Shown here: positions 1 to 10,816 of the stretch, piece after piece
Numbering within the stretch: position 1 is the first letter of the stretch
Layout: each line of letters starts with the position of its first letter
Assembly: GCA_033032865.1 (NCBI GenBank)
Contig: JAWHQI010000065.1
Coordinates: forward strand, 6,262,001 to 6,326,000
DNA: 64,000 nt
DNA from: Dactylorhiza incarnata
Taxonomy: Eukaryota; Streptophyta; Magnoliopsida; Asparagales; Orchidaceae
Reading direction: 5' to 3'
Notes under the pieces: generated by a model
What the model saw: the letters and a program-made list of their open reading frames with translations, nothing else
What the model was told of the DNA's origin: nothing
The model's database searches: none
Translations under genes and position numbers: made by a program

Positions 1-268
1 GTGCCTTTAAGGTATCTCAAAATCCTCTTTGCAGCGGAGTAGTGAGATTCCTTAGTGTTCACCTGAAATCTAGCACAAACACATGTTGAGAACATTATAT
101 CCGGTCTACTCGCAGTAAGGTAGAGCAAGGATCCAATTATGCTTCTAAACTTGGTTTCATCAAAAGGTTTCCCTTTCTCATCCTTGTCTAGAGACATAGC
201 TGAACCCATTTCATAGAGGTTGCATTCTCCATTCCGAATTTCGTAATTAACTCTTTGGTAAACTTCGT
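1..268 (-). pseudogene. pol tail: end of RT and start of RNase H region, element 1
   Basis: This continues the element 1 pol after the in-frame TAG at 269-271. For about 18 codons the reading is in the same frame (TKFTKELITKFGMEN), then a small indel near 215-222 shifts it. The rest reads on in a second frame (RSIIGSLLYLTASRPD, then HYSAAKRILRYLKG), which is the well-known connection between copia RT and RNase H. The RNase H catalytic part lies beyond position 1. The nonsense codon replaces a position where related elements usually have Q, consistent with a C-to-T change. The copy therefore cannot make full-length Pol without readthrough. Confidence 0.8.
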
Positions 269-2632
269 CTAAGAGATGAAAATTCCATCCTTTGATTGCT
301 TTACCTGAAGTCCTAAGAAATACATCAGCTCTCCCATACTGCTCATTTCAAATTTCCCTTGCATCAAGTTAGAGAACTTTGTGCAGAGGTTATCATCGGT
401 AGATCCAAAGATGATGTCGTCGACATAGATTTGCACTAGCAAAATCTTGCCTTTTACTTCCCTAAGAAATAATGTCTTGTCTATCTTTCCTCTTGTGAAT
501 TTGTTTTCAAGAAGGAAGCTAGACATCGTCTCATACCAAGCACGAGGAGCTTGCTTGAGACCATATAAAGCTTTTCGTAATAAATAGACATAATCAGGAA
601 AAGAGGAGTCAACAAAACCTGGGGGTTGTTCTACGTATACTTCTTCCTTTATATCACCATTAAGGAAGGCTGACTTCACGTCCATTTGATAGACCTTAAA
701 TCCTTTGTGAACAGCATACGCTAGAAACAACCGAATCGCTTCGAGCCTTGCCACGGGAGCAAATGTTTGATCGAAGTCGATCCCTTCTTCTTGTCTGTAC
801 CCTTGAGCAACAAGTCTGGCCTTGTTCTTAATGATCACACCATCTTCGTCCAGCTTGTTTCTGAATACCCATTTTGTTCCGATGACATTCTGTCCTTTGG
901 GTCTGGGCACAAGCTTCCACACTTTGCATCTCTTAAACTGATTGAGTTCCTCTTGCATTGCGATGATCCATGAAGCATCGTTCTTTGCTTCATCGAATTT
1001 CTTTGGCTCAACCTGTGATAGAAAGCCTAAATGCAAAACTTCATTAGTTGAACCTCTTCTTGTTCTTACACCGAGATGGGTATCTCCAATGATTTGCTCA
1101 GCAGGATGGTCCCTTAAATGTCTGATCATTCCAGCATTTAGATGACCATGAGGTTCCTGCACTTCAGGTACATCTTCATCTTCTTGAGGTTCATCTTCCT
1201 CACTTGTAGACGGAATATTTACTTCAATAGACTTTAGAACGTCTTCCTTTACAACTTCTTCTAAGTTTAGTTCCTTGAACCTTGCATCTGCATCTTCAAC
1301 AAAGACACTAGAGGAGCTGCTTTGAAGCATACTCGTCTCATCAAATATAACATTAAAATTTTCTTCTACAACCAGGGTTTTCTTGTTGAAAATCCTATAT
1401 GCCTTACTATGGCTACTATAACCTACAAAAATACCTTCAAAACATTTTTCACTAAATTTAGTTTTGTAATATTTCCCGTTATTAAGTACGAAGCATTTAC
1501 TACCAAAAATTCTAAAATAAGACAGGGTTGGTTTCTTGCCCTTCAGAAGTTCATAAGGAGTCTTATGATGATTCTTGTTGATCAGTGCTCTGTTTTGCAC
1601 GTGGCAAGCAGTGCTGATGCCTTCAGCCCAGAAGTATTCTGGTAGTGAAGAGTCACTCAGCATTGTTCTGCAAGCCTCTATGAGTGTTCTATTCTTTCTC
1701 TCAGCTACTCCATTTTGTTGTGGAGTACGGGGAGAGGAAAACTCATGAAAGATACCTAGGCTTTCACAAAATTCGGTCATAGCTCCAGACTTGAATTCTG
1801 TACCATGATCACTTCTGATTTTGACCACAGAACATTCCAACTCATTCTGGATTTGCTTGACGAATGTGGTGAAAGAAGCAAAGGTGTCTGACTTGTGTTT
1901 CAGAAAAAATGCCCAAGCAAAACGTGAGTAGTCATCAACGATAACCAACGTATAAGACTTACCTCCTAAACTTCGGATTGGCATGGGACCAAACAAGTCC
2001 ATATGGAGCAGATATAAGCATCTGGTAGAATATTTGCCAATAATGCTTTTAAAGGTAGCCCGAGTCTGCTTACCCATTTGGCATGCATGACACGGTCTTT
2101 CTTTAATGCACTTAACATCAGGAGCATCACGAACTAAATTGTGAGAAAATAACATACTTATAGTTTTGAAATTTATATGTGCTAGTCTCTTGTGCCATTG
2201 GTCACAAAGAGATGCACTATCTTTTGCTAAAAGACACACTGGTGTAGAAGAGTCTAAACAAAGGAATTTTAAGCAGAAAATATTTCTACTCTGAGTGCCT
2301 GTTAAAATAGTTTCTGACGTATCAGACGACTTTATCAAGCACTTGTCCTTGTAGAACTCAACCATATAGCCTTTGTCACATAGTTGACTTATGCTAATGA
2401 GATTATGTTGTAATCCTTTAACGTAAGCTACATCTGTGAAAGAGACTATACCGTTAGTAATCATACCGTAGCCTTTCGTGATTCCCCGATCAGATCCGCC
2501 AAAAATAACTTTTGGACCATCTTTCACAGGGGTGAAATCTTGTAATAGGCTTCTTGTTCCGGTCATGTGCCGTGAACATCCACTGTCCAAGTACCATATG
2601 GGATTTGAGTTGGCCTTTGGACATACCTGCAA
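269..2632 (-). CDS. pol: copia pol: protease, integrase, reverse transcriptase (element 1)
   Basis: The reading frame is 787 codons. In order I see an aspartic protease with DSG in [13 protein letters not shown] (about residues 14-26), the pre-integrase zinc region (HKRLAHINF then CHACQMGKQ, about 146-188), the integrase core with D in HMDLFGP, D in RSDHGTEF and E in GVAERKNR, and an RT with the YVDD box (IYVDDIIFG). The frame is open up to a TAG that replaces a residue after GIFIS. There is no ATG at the protease: the frame opens just after a TGA, with TTGCAG then GTATGTCC. Pol therefore needs frameshifting, splicing or reinitiation relative to gag, which ends 7 bases upstream in another frame. 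It would act in cytoplasmic virus-like particles and the nucleus to copy and integrate the element. Confidence 0.88.
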   Translation of the reverse strand: MQVCPKANSNPIWYLDSGCSRHMTGTRSLLQDFTPVKDGPKVIFGGSDRGITKGYGMITNGIVSFTDVAYVKGLQHNLISISQLCDKGYMVEFYKDKCLIKSSDTSETILTGTQSRNIFCLKFLCLDSSTPVCLLAKDSASLCDQWHKRLAHINFKTISMLFSHNLVRDAPDVKCIKERPCHACQMGKQTRATFKSIIGKYSTRCLYLLHMDLFGPMPIRSLGGKSYTLVIVDDYSRFAWAFFLKHKSDTFASFTTFVKQIQNELECSVVKIRSDHGTEFKSGAMTEFCESLGIFHEFSSPRTPQQNGVAERKNRTLIEACRTMLSDSSLPEYFWAEGISTACHVQNRALINKNHHKTPYELLKGKKPTLSYFRIFGSKCFVLNNGKYYKTKFSEKCFEGIFVGYSSHSKAYRIFNKKTLVVEENFNVIFDETSMLQSSSSSVFVEDADARFKELNLEEVVKEDVLKSIEVNIPSTSEEDEPQEDEDVPEVQEPHGHLNAGMIRHLRDHPAEQIIGDTHLGVRTRRGSTNEVLHLGFLSQVEPKKFDEAKNDASWIIAMQEELNQFKRCKVWKLVPRPKGQNVIGTKWVFRNKLDEDGVIIKNKARLVAQGYRQEEGIDFDQTFAPVARLEAIRLFLAYAVHKGFKVYQMDVKSAFLNGDIKEEVYVEQPPGFVDSSFPDYVYLLRKALYGLKQAPRAWYETMSSFLLENKFTRGKIDKTLFLREVKGKILLVQIYVDDIIFGSTDDNLCTKFSNLMQGKFEMSSMGELMYFLGLQVKQSKDGIFIS

Positions 2633-2639
2633 TCAATAA

Positions 2640-4958
2640 TCAATTGCCCTTAGGAACCCAAATCAATTTGGGTCCTTGGCTTCTTGTTAGATGACCACCA
2701 CTTGGAATGTTAACTTTGCGAGGGGTCATTCTTGCATTGTTAATCGGTGGAGTCAGGACATTTCTTGGATTAAACCAACAATCTATGGCAAAGTGACCAA
2801 CCTTGCCGCAGCACCAACAATCGAACCGATTGTACCTTCTATTTGTCTCATGTTTTACTTTTTGAACGGGAGGTGCAACAGGAGTAGCTTTCTTATAAGA
2901 TGCTTTCTTATAAGACGCTTTCTTAGAAGTGGGGGCCTCATGGTGACAGCACATACATGGCTCCAACTTCTTCTCAACAGATTTGGGTGCAATCGTTTTG
3001 ATCTTTGGGGCCTTCTTAGCAGCTGATCCGTGAACAAATGGACCATGATCCTTGAGGATTATTTCTTCATGAGGAGCTTTGAATGGAGACACATCAATGT
3101 TCCGGGGTCTGGTCCATCCTTGATATCTGTTGCTAGATTCAACATATGTTGGTCTAGCAAAGTGACCAAAGGATGAGTCAAGGTCGAATGGATTTGTCGG
3201 AAAAACTACCTTCCTGAATGAAGGTTGACCTTGATTTCCAGTCCCTTTTCCTTTCATGGCTCTTTTCTCAGCAGCCTCACTAGTTTCAGCCTCATGACCA
3301 ATGCCACTACCCTTCGCAGGAGCAGAAAACCTATCAATGAGTGGAAGAATAGTCTTAGGCTTCGAGAAGCTTTCTACGAGCTTTCTTTCTACCTTCAACT
3401 TATCTTCTAGTTCATTTATAGTTTTCTCCTTAAGATTCAACAACTCAGTGGAGCTTTTCAGTTCGTCTTTCAAGAGGTGTATCTCATCTTTGAGAGGAGT
3501 TAATTGTTCAATTTCCTCCCTCAAAGCTAATTCCACTGTCTTGAGAGATTCAATTTCTTTTGACTTGGATCTGACAACCTTGCCGCATTTGTCAAATCCC
3601 TTCACAAGGGATTTGTACTGAGTCATTAAATCTGAATCCTCCTCTGATGAGTAGTTGTAATTTGCAACGGATGCAGTCTCGCATTCAGAAGCGGAAAGAG
3701 GAGTATGAGAGTTTACCTTCCCCTTATAAGAGGAGTCGCCTACTTCTTCATCTGATTGTGCCATAAGCCCAAAGTAGGCTTCTTCTTCTGAGCTTGACGC
3801 ATCAGTGTCGCTGTCGCTCAGAGTCTTGGCCTTTTTAGCGAGGAAGCTCTTTTCCTTCTTCTTTCCTTTGATGGATCTCTTTTCTTCCTTCTTCGATCCT
3901 TCCTTCTTCTTATATGGGCACTCGGCAATTACATGTCCTGGCTTATTGCAGCAATAGCAAATAATGTCAGTAGAATCATGTTTGATCGGTTCAGATTTAT
4001 ACTTGTCATTATTGTAGTCCTTCTTGTGATGATCACCATCACGTCTTGATCTTCTGTGATCTGAAGCAGAAGATTGGCCTCTTTTCTGCTTTCTCTTATT
4101 CAGAAGTCTTTTGAATTGCTGGGAGATAAGTGAGAATTCTCCGTCAGACATGTCAGAGTTTGACGAGCAGCTTGCAGACTCATCATCTTCTTCTGATAAC
4201 GGAGTTCTTATGTATGTCTTGACTTTGCTTTTCCTTGATCCTTCAGCTTTCAGTGCCATGGATCTTTCCTTCCCGGAAGTCCTGTTGCCTTTTTCCTCAG
4301 CTTTCCTGATGCTGAGCTTGAGCTCATGTGACAAAAGTTTTCCGAATAAGATTTGCGGCTCCATAGTGGTCAACTTGCCGAATTCTCTGATTGCAATGGC
4401 CTTGGTATCCCATTCTTTCGTCAGGGATCTCAAGAACTTGTCATTCAGTTCGCCAACAGAAAATTCACGGTCATAGTTCCTAAGACCATTTACGATCTTA
4501 AAGAACTTCTCATTGGTTTCAGAAATGGAGTCTCTTGGATCTTGCTTGAAAGCTTCGTATTCTTGGTTCAGCAACGATCTTCGGTCATCCCTTACTTCTT
4601 CAGTACCTTCCATCAGAACAACTAGAGAATCCCACATCTCTTTGGCAGATTTGCAGTGAATCAGATTTTGCAGCATCGAGTCATCCACTGCACCGGCTAT
4701 GATATTCTTTGCCTTCTTGTCTAGAGCGACATGAGCGATCTCATCTTTAGTAAGTTCTAACATTTTCTTCGGAATCATGATTGTAGAGTTTATTGAAGAT
4801 GGCTTTGTAGGAACATGTGGACCTTCTTCCACTATTTGAAAAATCTTTGGATCGGCGGCCTCCATGTAAAATCTAACTCTTTCCTTCCACATGGGGAAAT
4901 TCTCTTTGGTGCAAACTGGCAACTTGACAGAATCCTTTGAACTTTCCATTCCAGACAT
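2640..4958 (-). CDS. gag: copia Gag with two zinc knuckles and a coiled coil (element 1)
   Basis: This is an open frame of 772 codons, starting MSGMESSKDSVKLPV shortly after the primer-binding site. The N-terminal part (ENFPMWKERVRFYMEA, later LLNQEYEAFKQDPRDS) looks like the UBN2-type copia Gag domain. A first knuckle CYCCNKPGHVIAEC sits near residue 335 and a second, CWCCGKVGHFAIDC, near 718; both fit CX2CX4HX4C. Between them is an acidic serine-rich stretch and a heptad-like region (about residues 465-540, EEIEQLTPLKDEIHLLKDEL) likely to form a coiled coil, as known for Sirevirus Gag. The protein would package the element RNA. No internal stop or frameshift is visible. Confidence 0.9.
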   Translation of the reverse strand: MSGMESSKDSVKLPVCTKENFPMWKERVRFYMEAADPKIFQIVEEGPHVPTKPSSINSTIMIPKKMLELTKDEIAHVALDKKAKNIIAGAVDDSMLQNLIHCKSAKEMWDSLVVLMEGTEEVRDDRRSLLNQEYEAFKQDPRDSISETNEKFFKIVNGLRNYDREFSVGELNDKFLRSLTKEWDTKAIAIREFGKLTTMEPQILFGKLLSHELKLSIRKAEEKGNRTSGKERSMALKAEGSRKSKVKTYIRTPLSEEDDESASCSSNSDMSDGEFSLISQQFKRLLNKRKQKRGQSSASDHRRSRRDGDHHKKDYNNDKYKSEPIKHDSTDIICYCCNKPGHVIAECPYKKKEGSKKEEKRSIKGKKKEKSFLAKKAKTLSDSDTDASSSEEEAYFGLMAQSDEEVGDSSYKGKVNSHTPLSASECETASVANYNYSSEEDSDLMTQYKSLVKGFDKCGKVVRSKSKEIESLKTVELALREEIEQLTPLKDEIHLLKDELKSSTELLNLKEKTINELEDKLKVERKLVESFSKPKTILPLIDRFSAPAKGSGIGHEAETSEAAEKRAMKGKGTGNQGQPSFRKVVFPTNPFDLDSSFGHFARPTYVESSNRYQGWTRPRNIDVSPFKAPHEEIILKDHGPFVHGSAAKKAPKIKTIAPKSVEKKLEPCMCCHHEAPTSKKASYKKASYKKATPVAPPVQKVKHETNRRYNRFDCWCCGKVGHFAIDCWFNPRNVLTPPINNARMTPRKVNIPSGGHLTRSQGPKLIWVPKGN

Positions 4959-5022
4959 GCTTGATCAAGCGACTAGATTAGGAGACCTTGTTCAAGGTGT
5001 TAGCCTTTTGCGAACAACCTCC

Positions 5023-5033
5023 CTCTGATACCA
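5023..5033 (-). other. primer-binding site, tRNA-iMet type (element 1)
   Basis: On the minus strand the bases read TGGTATCAGAG, complementary to the 3' end of initiator tRNA-Met. It lies two bases inside the LTR end and fixes the LTR boundary and the orientation of the element. Confidence 0.9.
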
Positions 5034-5035
5034 AT

Positions 5036-6477
5036 TGAAAGCATCTAGTCGCAACCTAAATAACCTAGAGGGGGGGTGAATAGGTAGATTCTGCGTCTTT
5101 TTGCGGAATAAAAATATTGGAAATAAAGCACACAGAAAAGTAAACACGGCACAACACAGAGAATTTATAGTGGTTCCCCGATGTGGGTAGTACACTTTCC
5201 CGCCTCGCCTATCTAGCACTCCAAGGCTAGATTCGGCTACTTCACCAAACTCGGATCAATCAATATCCTACTACTCGGAGTTCACAACTCCTACAAGCTC
5301 GGAGCAAGAATACACCTACAATAACTCGGAGAACAAACTTCTCCTACAAACTCGGAGCACACAAGCTCCTACAACTCGATCCTCAAACAAGGATCTACAC
5401 AATAACTCGGAAGCAAGCTTCCTACAAGATTTAAAATATGGTTCTTACAACAACACAGTAAATTGAAAAACAATCTTCTTAAACTTCCGATGAAGTTCTT
5501 CTTCAGATCTTGAGAGAAAGATTTCTTCTTCTTAGCAATAAACTTCAGTCCTTTGTGAATGAAGAATGAAGAAATCTTGAAAACGATTTGAAGCTAGATC
5601 TGAGAACTTGAATCGACTTGATCAATAGAAGATGAGAGCTAATCAGTAGATTTTGATCTTGATGATTGAACTTTTGAAGACGAATCACGAATTGCTGGCT
5701 TTGTCGGAGACGAAACACTGCGTGAGAACAGTCGGCCGTCAGTAGTAATTTGCGATTTCTTTTTCAATTCAAAATTAGGGTTATCTGGAAATAATCTTTA
5801 GGTATTTATAGAGTCTTCTTCCAACGGTCATAAGCGCGAATTAGGGATCTTGCTCCACGTGTACTGTACATGGGAAATGCCCTAAAGAATACGCCGTCGA
5901 ATTGAACCGGAAACTACCTGCAGATCGATTCGGCGAAATGGATTAACCGAATGGCATTAACCGAATTTATTCGGTTAAACCATATAGTCGAATTCGGCAG
6001 TTCTAGGGATTCGACTAAACAGATTCACCCAATTTCATTAACCGAATTCGACTATTCTTTTACTTAGAAAAATAAACCCTTCGGACAAGGATTAACCGAA
6101 TTCGGTTATACCCATTCAAACCATATAGTCGAATTCGACTATATGTTCTGAATGATATAATCGAATTTTACTTAAGTTATTTTCCTTTCTCAAATGATTC
6201 CATCATCAGCTCCAGTCCTTCTTCTCTAGCACTTTGTAAATGAAGTACATCCCAATAGAGAGATTTCACATGAGCCAACACTTTGGTCTATACAATGAGG
6301 GATTACATTGCACAGGCATGTGTTTGACGACTCATTGAAACCTGACATTGGTTTGTACTTAGAGTGGAATAACCTGTCACATCACAGCTAAAGTGCATAA
6401 TCAAATACAATTACAATTCGTCTTAGTTTGAAGGGGACTTCTTCAAATCAGCGCTATTGTGGATACAATACCCAACA
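5036..6477 (-). repeat. 5' LTR of Sirevirus-like element 1
   Basis: The ends are TG...CA (plus strand TGAAAGCATC ... ACCCAACA), about 1.44 kb. The outer end matches the end of the related LTRs at 38825 and 45816 (CAATACCCAACA), and the inner end abuts the primer-binding site. A CTCGGA-rich stretch at 5250-5420 lies on the transcribed side. The U3 part, right of the TATA box, holds a dense group of TTAACCGAAT / ATTCGGTTAA and GTCGAATTCG motifs at about 5890-6175. Confidence 0.88.
5803..5811 (-). promoter_or_regulatory. probable TATA box of the element 1 LTR
   Basis: The minus strand reads CTATAAATA, in the position expected between the motif-rich U3 and the transcribed part. The related LTRs carry the same sequence at 38170-38178 and 45152-45160. 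Confidence 0.6.
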
Positions 6478-6577
6478 CAATCTATATTAACAAACTGTGT
6501 TTTAAAATTGAAAAAATACCACCAATATTGTCCAATCCACTTTCTATCTCATTGTCACCATGGGGAAACAAAAAATT

Positions 6578-6983
6578 CTACCAACAACAACTGTCGTCGG
6601 CGAGCTCAACGGAGAACCAAGCCAAAGTCAGGTCGTGTTCATCGAAAATGAAACCAATGCTGCACGGCTCCTCCCAATCCTCCACCACATTGAAAATCTC
6701 TTGAGCCGCCGCCTGCTGGCAGACAACTGTCAACGCTGTCGACTTCTCCTCCCCCTTTTTCACCTCGCCGGAGAGATTAGACTTGAGCGTAGCTAGTTGG
6801 GCGGCGAGGGAACTGTTGTCCCAGCGAAGGGAGTCTAAGTCCAGTTGTAGAGCATCGTTGCTCTGTTCCAGAGCATGTACCTCCTATGCTTTGAGCCTTC
6901 TCTTCTTTGCTCCTCCACCGCCGCTACAACAATATTCGTCATCATCTTCCTCTTTGAGGATCATGTCTCTGCATATCTCCTCT
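6578..6983 (-). pseudogene. HD-Zip class I homeobox-leucine zipper pseudogene fragment
   Basis: On the minus strand, after a splice-acceptor-like TTTGCAG, one frame reads an acidic lead (ILKEEDDDEYCC), then AKKRRLKA, a TAG stop, EVHALEQ, and directly SNDALQLDLDSLRWDNSSL. HD-Zip I proteins begin the homeodomain with KKRRL..EQV.ALE and, some 50 residues later, have a leucine zipper of the type YDALRLDLDSLRRDNE. The two edges are present but almost the whole homeodomain is missing, as if deleted cleanly. The frame stays open to a TAG at 6578-6580. The C-terminal part (FNVVEDWEEP, then FIFDEHDLTLAWF) I do not recognise with certainty. With no DNA-binding helix and a stop it cannot be a working transcription factor. 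Confidence 0.6.
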
Positions 6984-7272
6984 GCAAATTAATTATCCAG
7001 AAATACCAACTTTAATCTTATACTTGCTGAATTAAATAAAAGAAACTTGTTGATAAAAAATGGTGGTAGCTAGTTTTGAAAATGAACAAGAGCTAGCCGG
7101 AATGGAGGAAATAGGAGACGATTTCTTATTTTTGGAGACTTGATGTGGTTGCTCGCCGACAATCGTGTTGAGCTCCCCGGATAGACGGAGGTCATCGAGC
7201 GAGACAGAGACGACGACGTCGGAGTCGTCGCAGGAGATGGATATGGGAGAGAGAACGACGAGCGTGAACAGC
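6984..7272. other. host remnant, no feature recognised
   Basis: This may be the intron and upstream flank of the HD-Zip fragment. A GC-richer part (about 7150-7260) looks exon-like on the minus strand, but I cannot assign it to a family. Confidence 0.3.
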
Positions 7273-7469
7273 GGGTGCGATAATGGAATTGGGAAAGAAT
7301 AGCTCGGGAGGTAAGAATCCGAGGGGGAGAACTCTAGGCAAAATTGAATTCCTATGGAATTCAGCCAAATTCCAATTCCACCCGAAAAAAGGCACGCCGA
7401 ACAGCAGAATTGGAATTAGCGAGCCAATTCCAATTCCTTCCTCCCAATTCCGCCCAACCAAACGGACCC
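7273..7469. mobile_element. small MITE-like sequence with GGAATT-rich ends
   Basis: The right end, read inward, begins GGGTCCGTTTGGTTGGGCGG, a start typical of plant hAT or PIF/Harbinger MITEs, and is followed outside by TTA. The left side has GGGTGCG and GGAATTGGGAAAG, an imperfect inverted match to the right end (GGAATTGGGAGG). No TTA is seen on the left, so the left border is uncertain. The interior is rich in overlapping AATTCC palindromes and encodes nothing. Confidence 0.35.
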
Positions 7470-7475
7470 TTAGGT

Positions 7476-7990
7476 TCATCTAGATTAGGATTATGGTACA
7501 CGCACAATGATTCATTTACACTACACGGCTATTTCGATTCGGATTACGCCGGATGCTCACTAGATCGAAAAAGCACTAACGGTAGTTGTCACTTTTTAGG
7601 ACCCTCATTAGTAGCATGGTCTAGTAGGAAACAATCTTCGGTTGCACTCTCCACCACGGAGGCCGAATACATTGCTCTTGGGAGTTGTTGTGCACAAGCT
7701 TTATGGATGAGCCAAACTCTAGAGGATTTTGGTTTTCATCTCAAAAATATTGATCTCAAATGTGACAAAAAAGTGCCATAAATCTTACAAATAATCCCGT
7801 ACACCACTCTAGATCCAAACACACAGATGTTCGCCATCACTTCATTAGGGATCATATTAAAAAAGAGTATGTAAAAGTAAGTTTCATTGGTACAGACTCC
7901 CAACTTGCTGACATATTCACTAAATATCTTCCCGATGCAAGATTTCAATTGCTAAGACTTGAATTAGGTGTCCTAGATCTCTCGGGTTAA
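7476..7990 (+). pseudogene. copia RNase H C-terminal fragment (element 2)
   Basis: The frame reads LGLWYTHNDSF, then GYFDSDYAGCSLDRKSTNG and VALSTTEAEYIAL, which are the hallmark blocks of copia RNase H (DSDYAG, STTEAEY). At about 7765-7785 an A-rich GACAAAAAAGTGCC stretch shifts the frame, ending the first frame at 7781. The second half continues in another frame with HHSRSKHTDVRHHFI and QLADIFTKYLP up to a natural TAA at 7988-7990. It lacks reverse transcriptase altogether and is not functional. Confidence 0.85.
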
Positions 7991-9720
7991 GTCGCATTCA
8001 TAAACGCAATTGTTTTATGCATTTTTTACCTATCTAAACATCTCCAAATCTTCTGAAATTTCTGCATGAAACTAATCTTTGGACACTTATTCAAGATCAA
8101 AAATTAGATTTTTTAAAATCCTGAAATTTAGTGTACTGTTTGTCGCGCTAGCGCCGGCACTAGCCCACCTCTCTGATTTTCTGTATTTTTAAAATTTCAC
8201 AAAATCACTAAAAATATGTTCTTTTATATGTACTACTTATTTTTGCATTTCTGCCAGTAATTGATTTTTGAAAAATTAAAATAAAAAATTACAAAAGCCA
8301 AATTACACAAAATATTTTTATTCTATTCCTTTCTTTGTTTGTTTGCTTGATTTCTATTTCTATATGCAAAAATCAAATACAAAAATATAAAACAAAAAAA
8401 ATTACCAAAAATTATTTTTTGAACTTAGACTTTTTCTATTTACATGTATCTTGCGAAAGAGAGATTTGGGATGTCACCCCATTACATCTCCTAGTACTGG
8501 TGTGAACCCCTCACATGGTAGAGCTCGGAAAGTCCAAGATCAATTATAAGAGTTCAAATTTAAAACAAAATTTCTTTTTAAAATATCAAAAAAAATGGTA
8601 TGGACTTTATTGTTAACGTCAAACATGGTTTAATCTATCATTTAGGCCTTCTACAACGTTGAAATTAATCTTTTCAAACTACTTTGAACATTGTTTTTAT
8701 CATGCTTTGATATATCTAAACACATGTGCATCAATTGTATTGAAAAAGTGTTGTGTAGAACCAAGCTTAGCATGCCTCTAAGTATGAGTAAATGTTTTAT
8801 GATTGATAATGATCTTTCTTCACTCACTTATTTTTGGCATAGTCTACTGTGCTTTTAATCCAAGAATGCTTGCTTATGTATTGTAATTATACAATGAATT
8901 AAAATTGCACAAGTATCTTACCTACACTACATTTATTTGCACGTTTAAAAACTAAGAAAAGTGGTTGTGCTTTCAAATTATATTAGTTTGCAAAACAAGT
9001 GTATTTGGAGATCTTTGTACAAAACAAAAAATCATCAAATAAATTGACAAAGATAACTCCACCAAGCACTACTTGAACCTCCTGATAATCCTTAATAAGC
9101 ATTGTGAGGTTGAGCACCTTGGAAAGAATAGTAAAGTGTCTTGTGCAAACCTTAGTTCTTTTCTTTAAACCACTTATTCTTAAGTACATCGGATCACAAA
9201 AAAAATCAATATGAAAAAAATAAAGTATGTGATCCCCCAAGCATTACTTTGCACCCTGATAAGTCTTAATGAGCATTGTGTGTGCAAAGCACCTTGGTAG
9301 TTGTGCATTTTTTTTGTGCATTGAAGTGTTTGAAAGTAAAATTATTTGTGTTTTATTGTGCACTTTACTCTACATATGTCTTGTATTTCTTGATTTCTAT
9401 AAGTCTTTTGCATCATTACCATATAATTTTTTACCTTGCGCTTTCATGCTTATTTAAATTTTTTTCTTTTGTGTGTATCATCACTTAAATCTCAAAATTC
9501 CTTTCCTTCAACAAGTGGTAGACTTGCTTGGTAAAATTTATATTGGTTGTTTTAACACGCATACTATTTTTATGCTAAAAACTCTGATTTATTTATATGA
9601 AAATTTTTATGTTAAAAGCTCCTTATCATTTTATTTCCTCTAAAAGCTCAATCATGCCTTATTTTTTATCAAAATCTTCTTTTTATGTTTCTTGCTTCCA
9701 TAACCCACTTTTGCTAATAA
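7991..9720 (+). other. 3' untranslated region of element 2, non-coding
   Basis: AT-rich DNA with no convincing ORF lies between the RNase H stop and the polypurine cluster. A single CGCTAGCGCCGGCACTAG motif near 8141 resembles the motifs that cluster in the LTR. I see no envelope-like ORF here. Confidence 0.6.
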
Positions 9721-9984
9721 CAAAAGGGGGAGAACTAACATGATAAATAAAATCGCTATCACATAGGGGGAAAACTAACATGATTAATGATTAAGATGAT
9801 AACCTACATAAAAGGGGAGCATTCACATAGGGGAGCATGCATTTAGGGGGAGCAATTCTAAATACCAAAATCGATAATTATCCTAAGTCATCACTCACAC
9901 ACACACAAGTAGGATTCATCATGCCTTATGTATTAATTCTCTGATTTATCATTAATGGATTTGTTATTATCAAAAGGGGGAATT
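9721..9984 (+). other. multiple polypurine tracts of element 2
   Basis: At least five purine tracts occur in 260 bases: AAAAGGGGGAGAA near 9722, TAGGGGGAAAA near 9765, AAAGGGGAG near 9811, TAGGGGGAG near 9844 and AAAAGGGGGAA at 9972-9982, the last abutting the LTR. Repeated AGGGGGAG tracts before the 3' LTR are a known Sirevirus signature. Only the last would normally prime plus-strand synthesis. Confidence 0.75.
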
Positions 9985-10364
9985 TGTTGGAACATGGTCT
10001 TCCGCATCTCTTAGGTTTGAGAATAACAAATCATATGTGTATTTGATCTTGTGTGCTTAAGTGTGCAGGAAACAAATGTCATATGACTCAAGGATAACAT
10101 AATAAGGTTGCCCCCAAGTTTGAATCCAAAATTCCAGCATGCCCACTGGCGTCAGCGGTATCCACTAGCGCAGGCGCTAGCTCTGATTATAGCAATTTCA
10201 GGAGGCAAGTATAGAAGGCGCTAGCAGTTAGCGCAGGCACTATCTCGACGCACATGAGGAATGTCGGCAGGGTTTCCTTGGAATGAAAGATGCGCATGCG
10301 GAGAATGTTTCCTAATTAAGGATAACACCGACGGTAGCGCTAGCACAGGCGCTAGCTCGTTCTC

Positions 10365-10373
10365 CTATAAAAG
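10365..10373 (+). promoter_or_regulatory. probable TATA box of the element 2 LTR
   Basis: CTATAAAAG occurs immediately after the last GCGCTAGC motif and before a run of non-coding leader sequence. Confidence 0.6.
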
Positions 10374-10816
10374 GAGCCATCTTCTCTCATTTTAAACACA
10401 CACCCTTGAGAGAGTTCTAGTGCCAAAATTCCAGAGCCCTATTCTGCCAAAAATTGATCTCCCACACAAAGTTCCGTAAGTTTTTGAAAGAGGATTTCTT
10501 CACGCCGCATCCGACCGACGATCGCTTCAACCACGTTTATTCTACATCAGTCTTTCATCTCCAACTTCAGAAGTTCTTCAAGAGTGAATCTTAATATTGT
10601 TTTTATGTTCATCTCTTTTTATTATAATCGTGTAGTAAATTCGCCTCGTGTTGGCGACTAGGTCTGGGTAGGACTTAGGGAGGAATTCGCCTCATGTTGG
10701 CAACTAGATCTAGGTTTGGTCTAGGGGGTGCTCGAGGCCATATCTGGGGAAGGATTGGCTAGAGCGGCTTGAGGCCGTATCCGGGAAAGGATAGGTTAAA
10801 GCCACCGGTTCGTGAG

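Larger units (their letters stand above)
1..6477 (-). mobile_element. Sirevirus-like Ty1/copia retrotransposon 1 (cut by left window edge)
   Basis: Reading on the minus strand the order is 5' LTR, tRNA-iMet primer-binding site, gag, pol (protease, integrase, reverse transcriptase, start of RNase H), which is the Ty1/copia order. The protease motif [13 protein letters not shown], a long Gag with two CCHC knuckles and a coiled coil, and similarity to the related copy at 37390-45816, which has several polypurine tracts before its 3' LTR, point to the Sirevirus (SIRE/Maximus) lineage. The 3' LTR lies outside the window, so its target duplication cannot be checked. Coding damage is light, so this is among the younger insertions here. 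Confidence 0.9.

Noticed and set aside
7090..7260. Exon-like GC-rich DNA on the minus strand beside the HD-Zip remnant
   Set aside because: I could not link it to any family and the frame is short.
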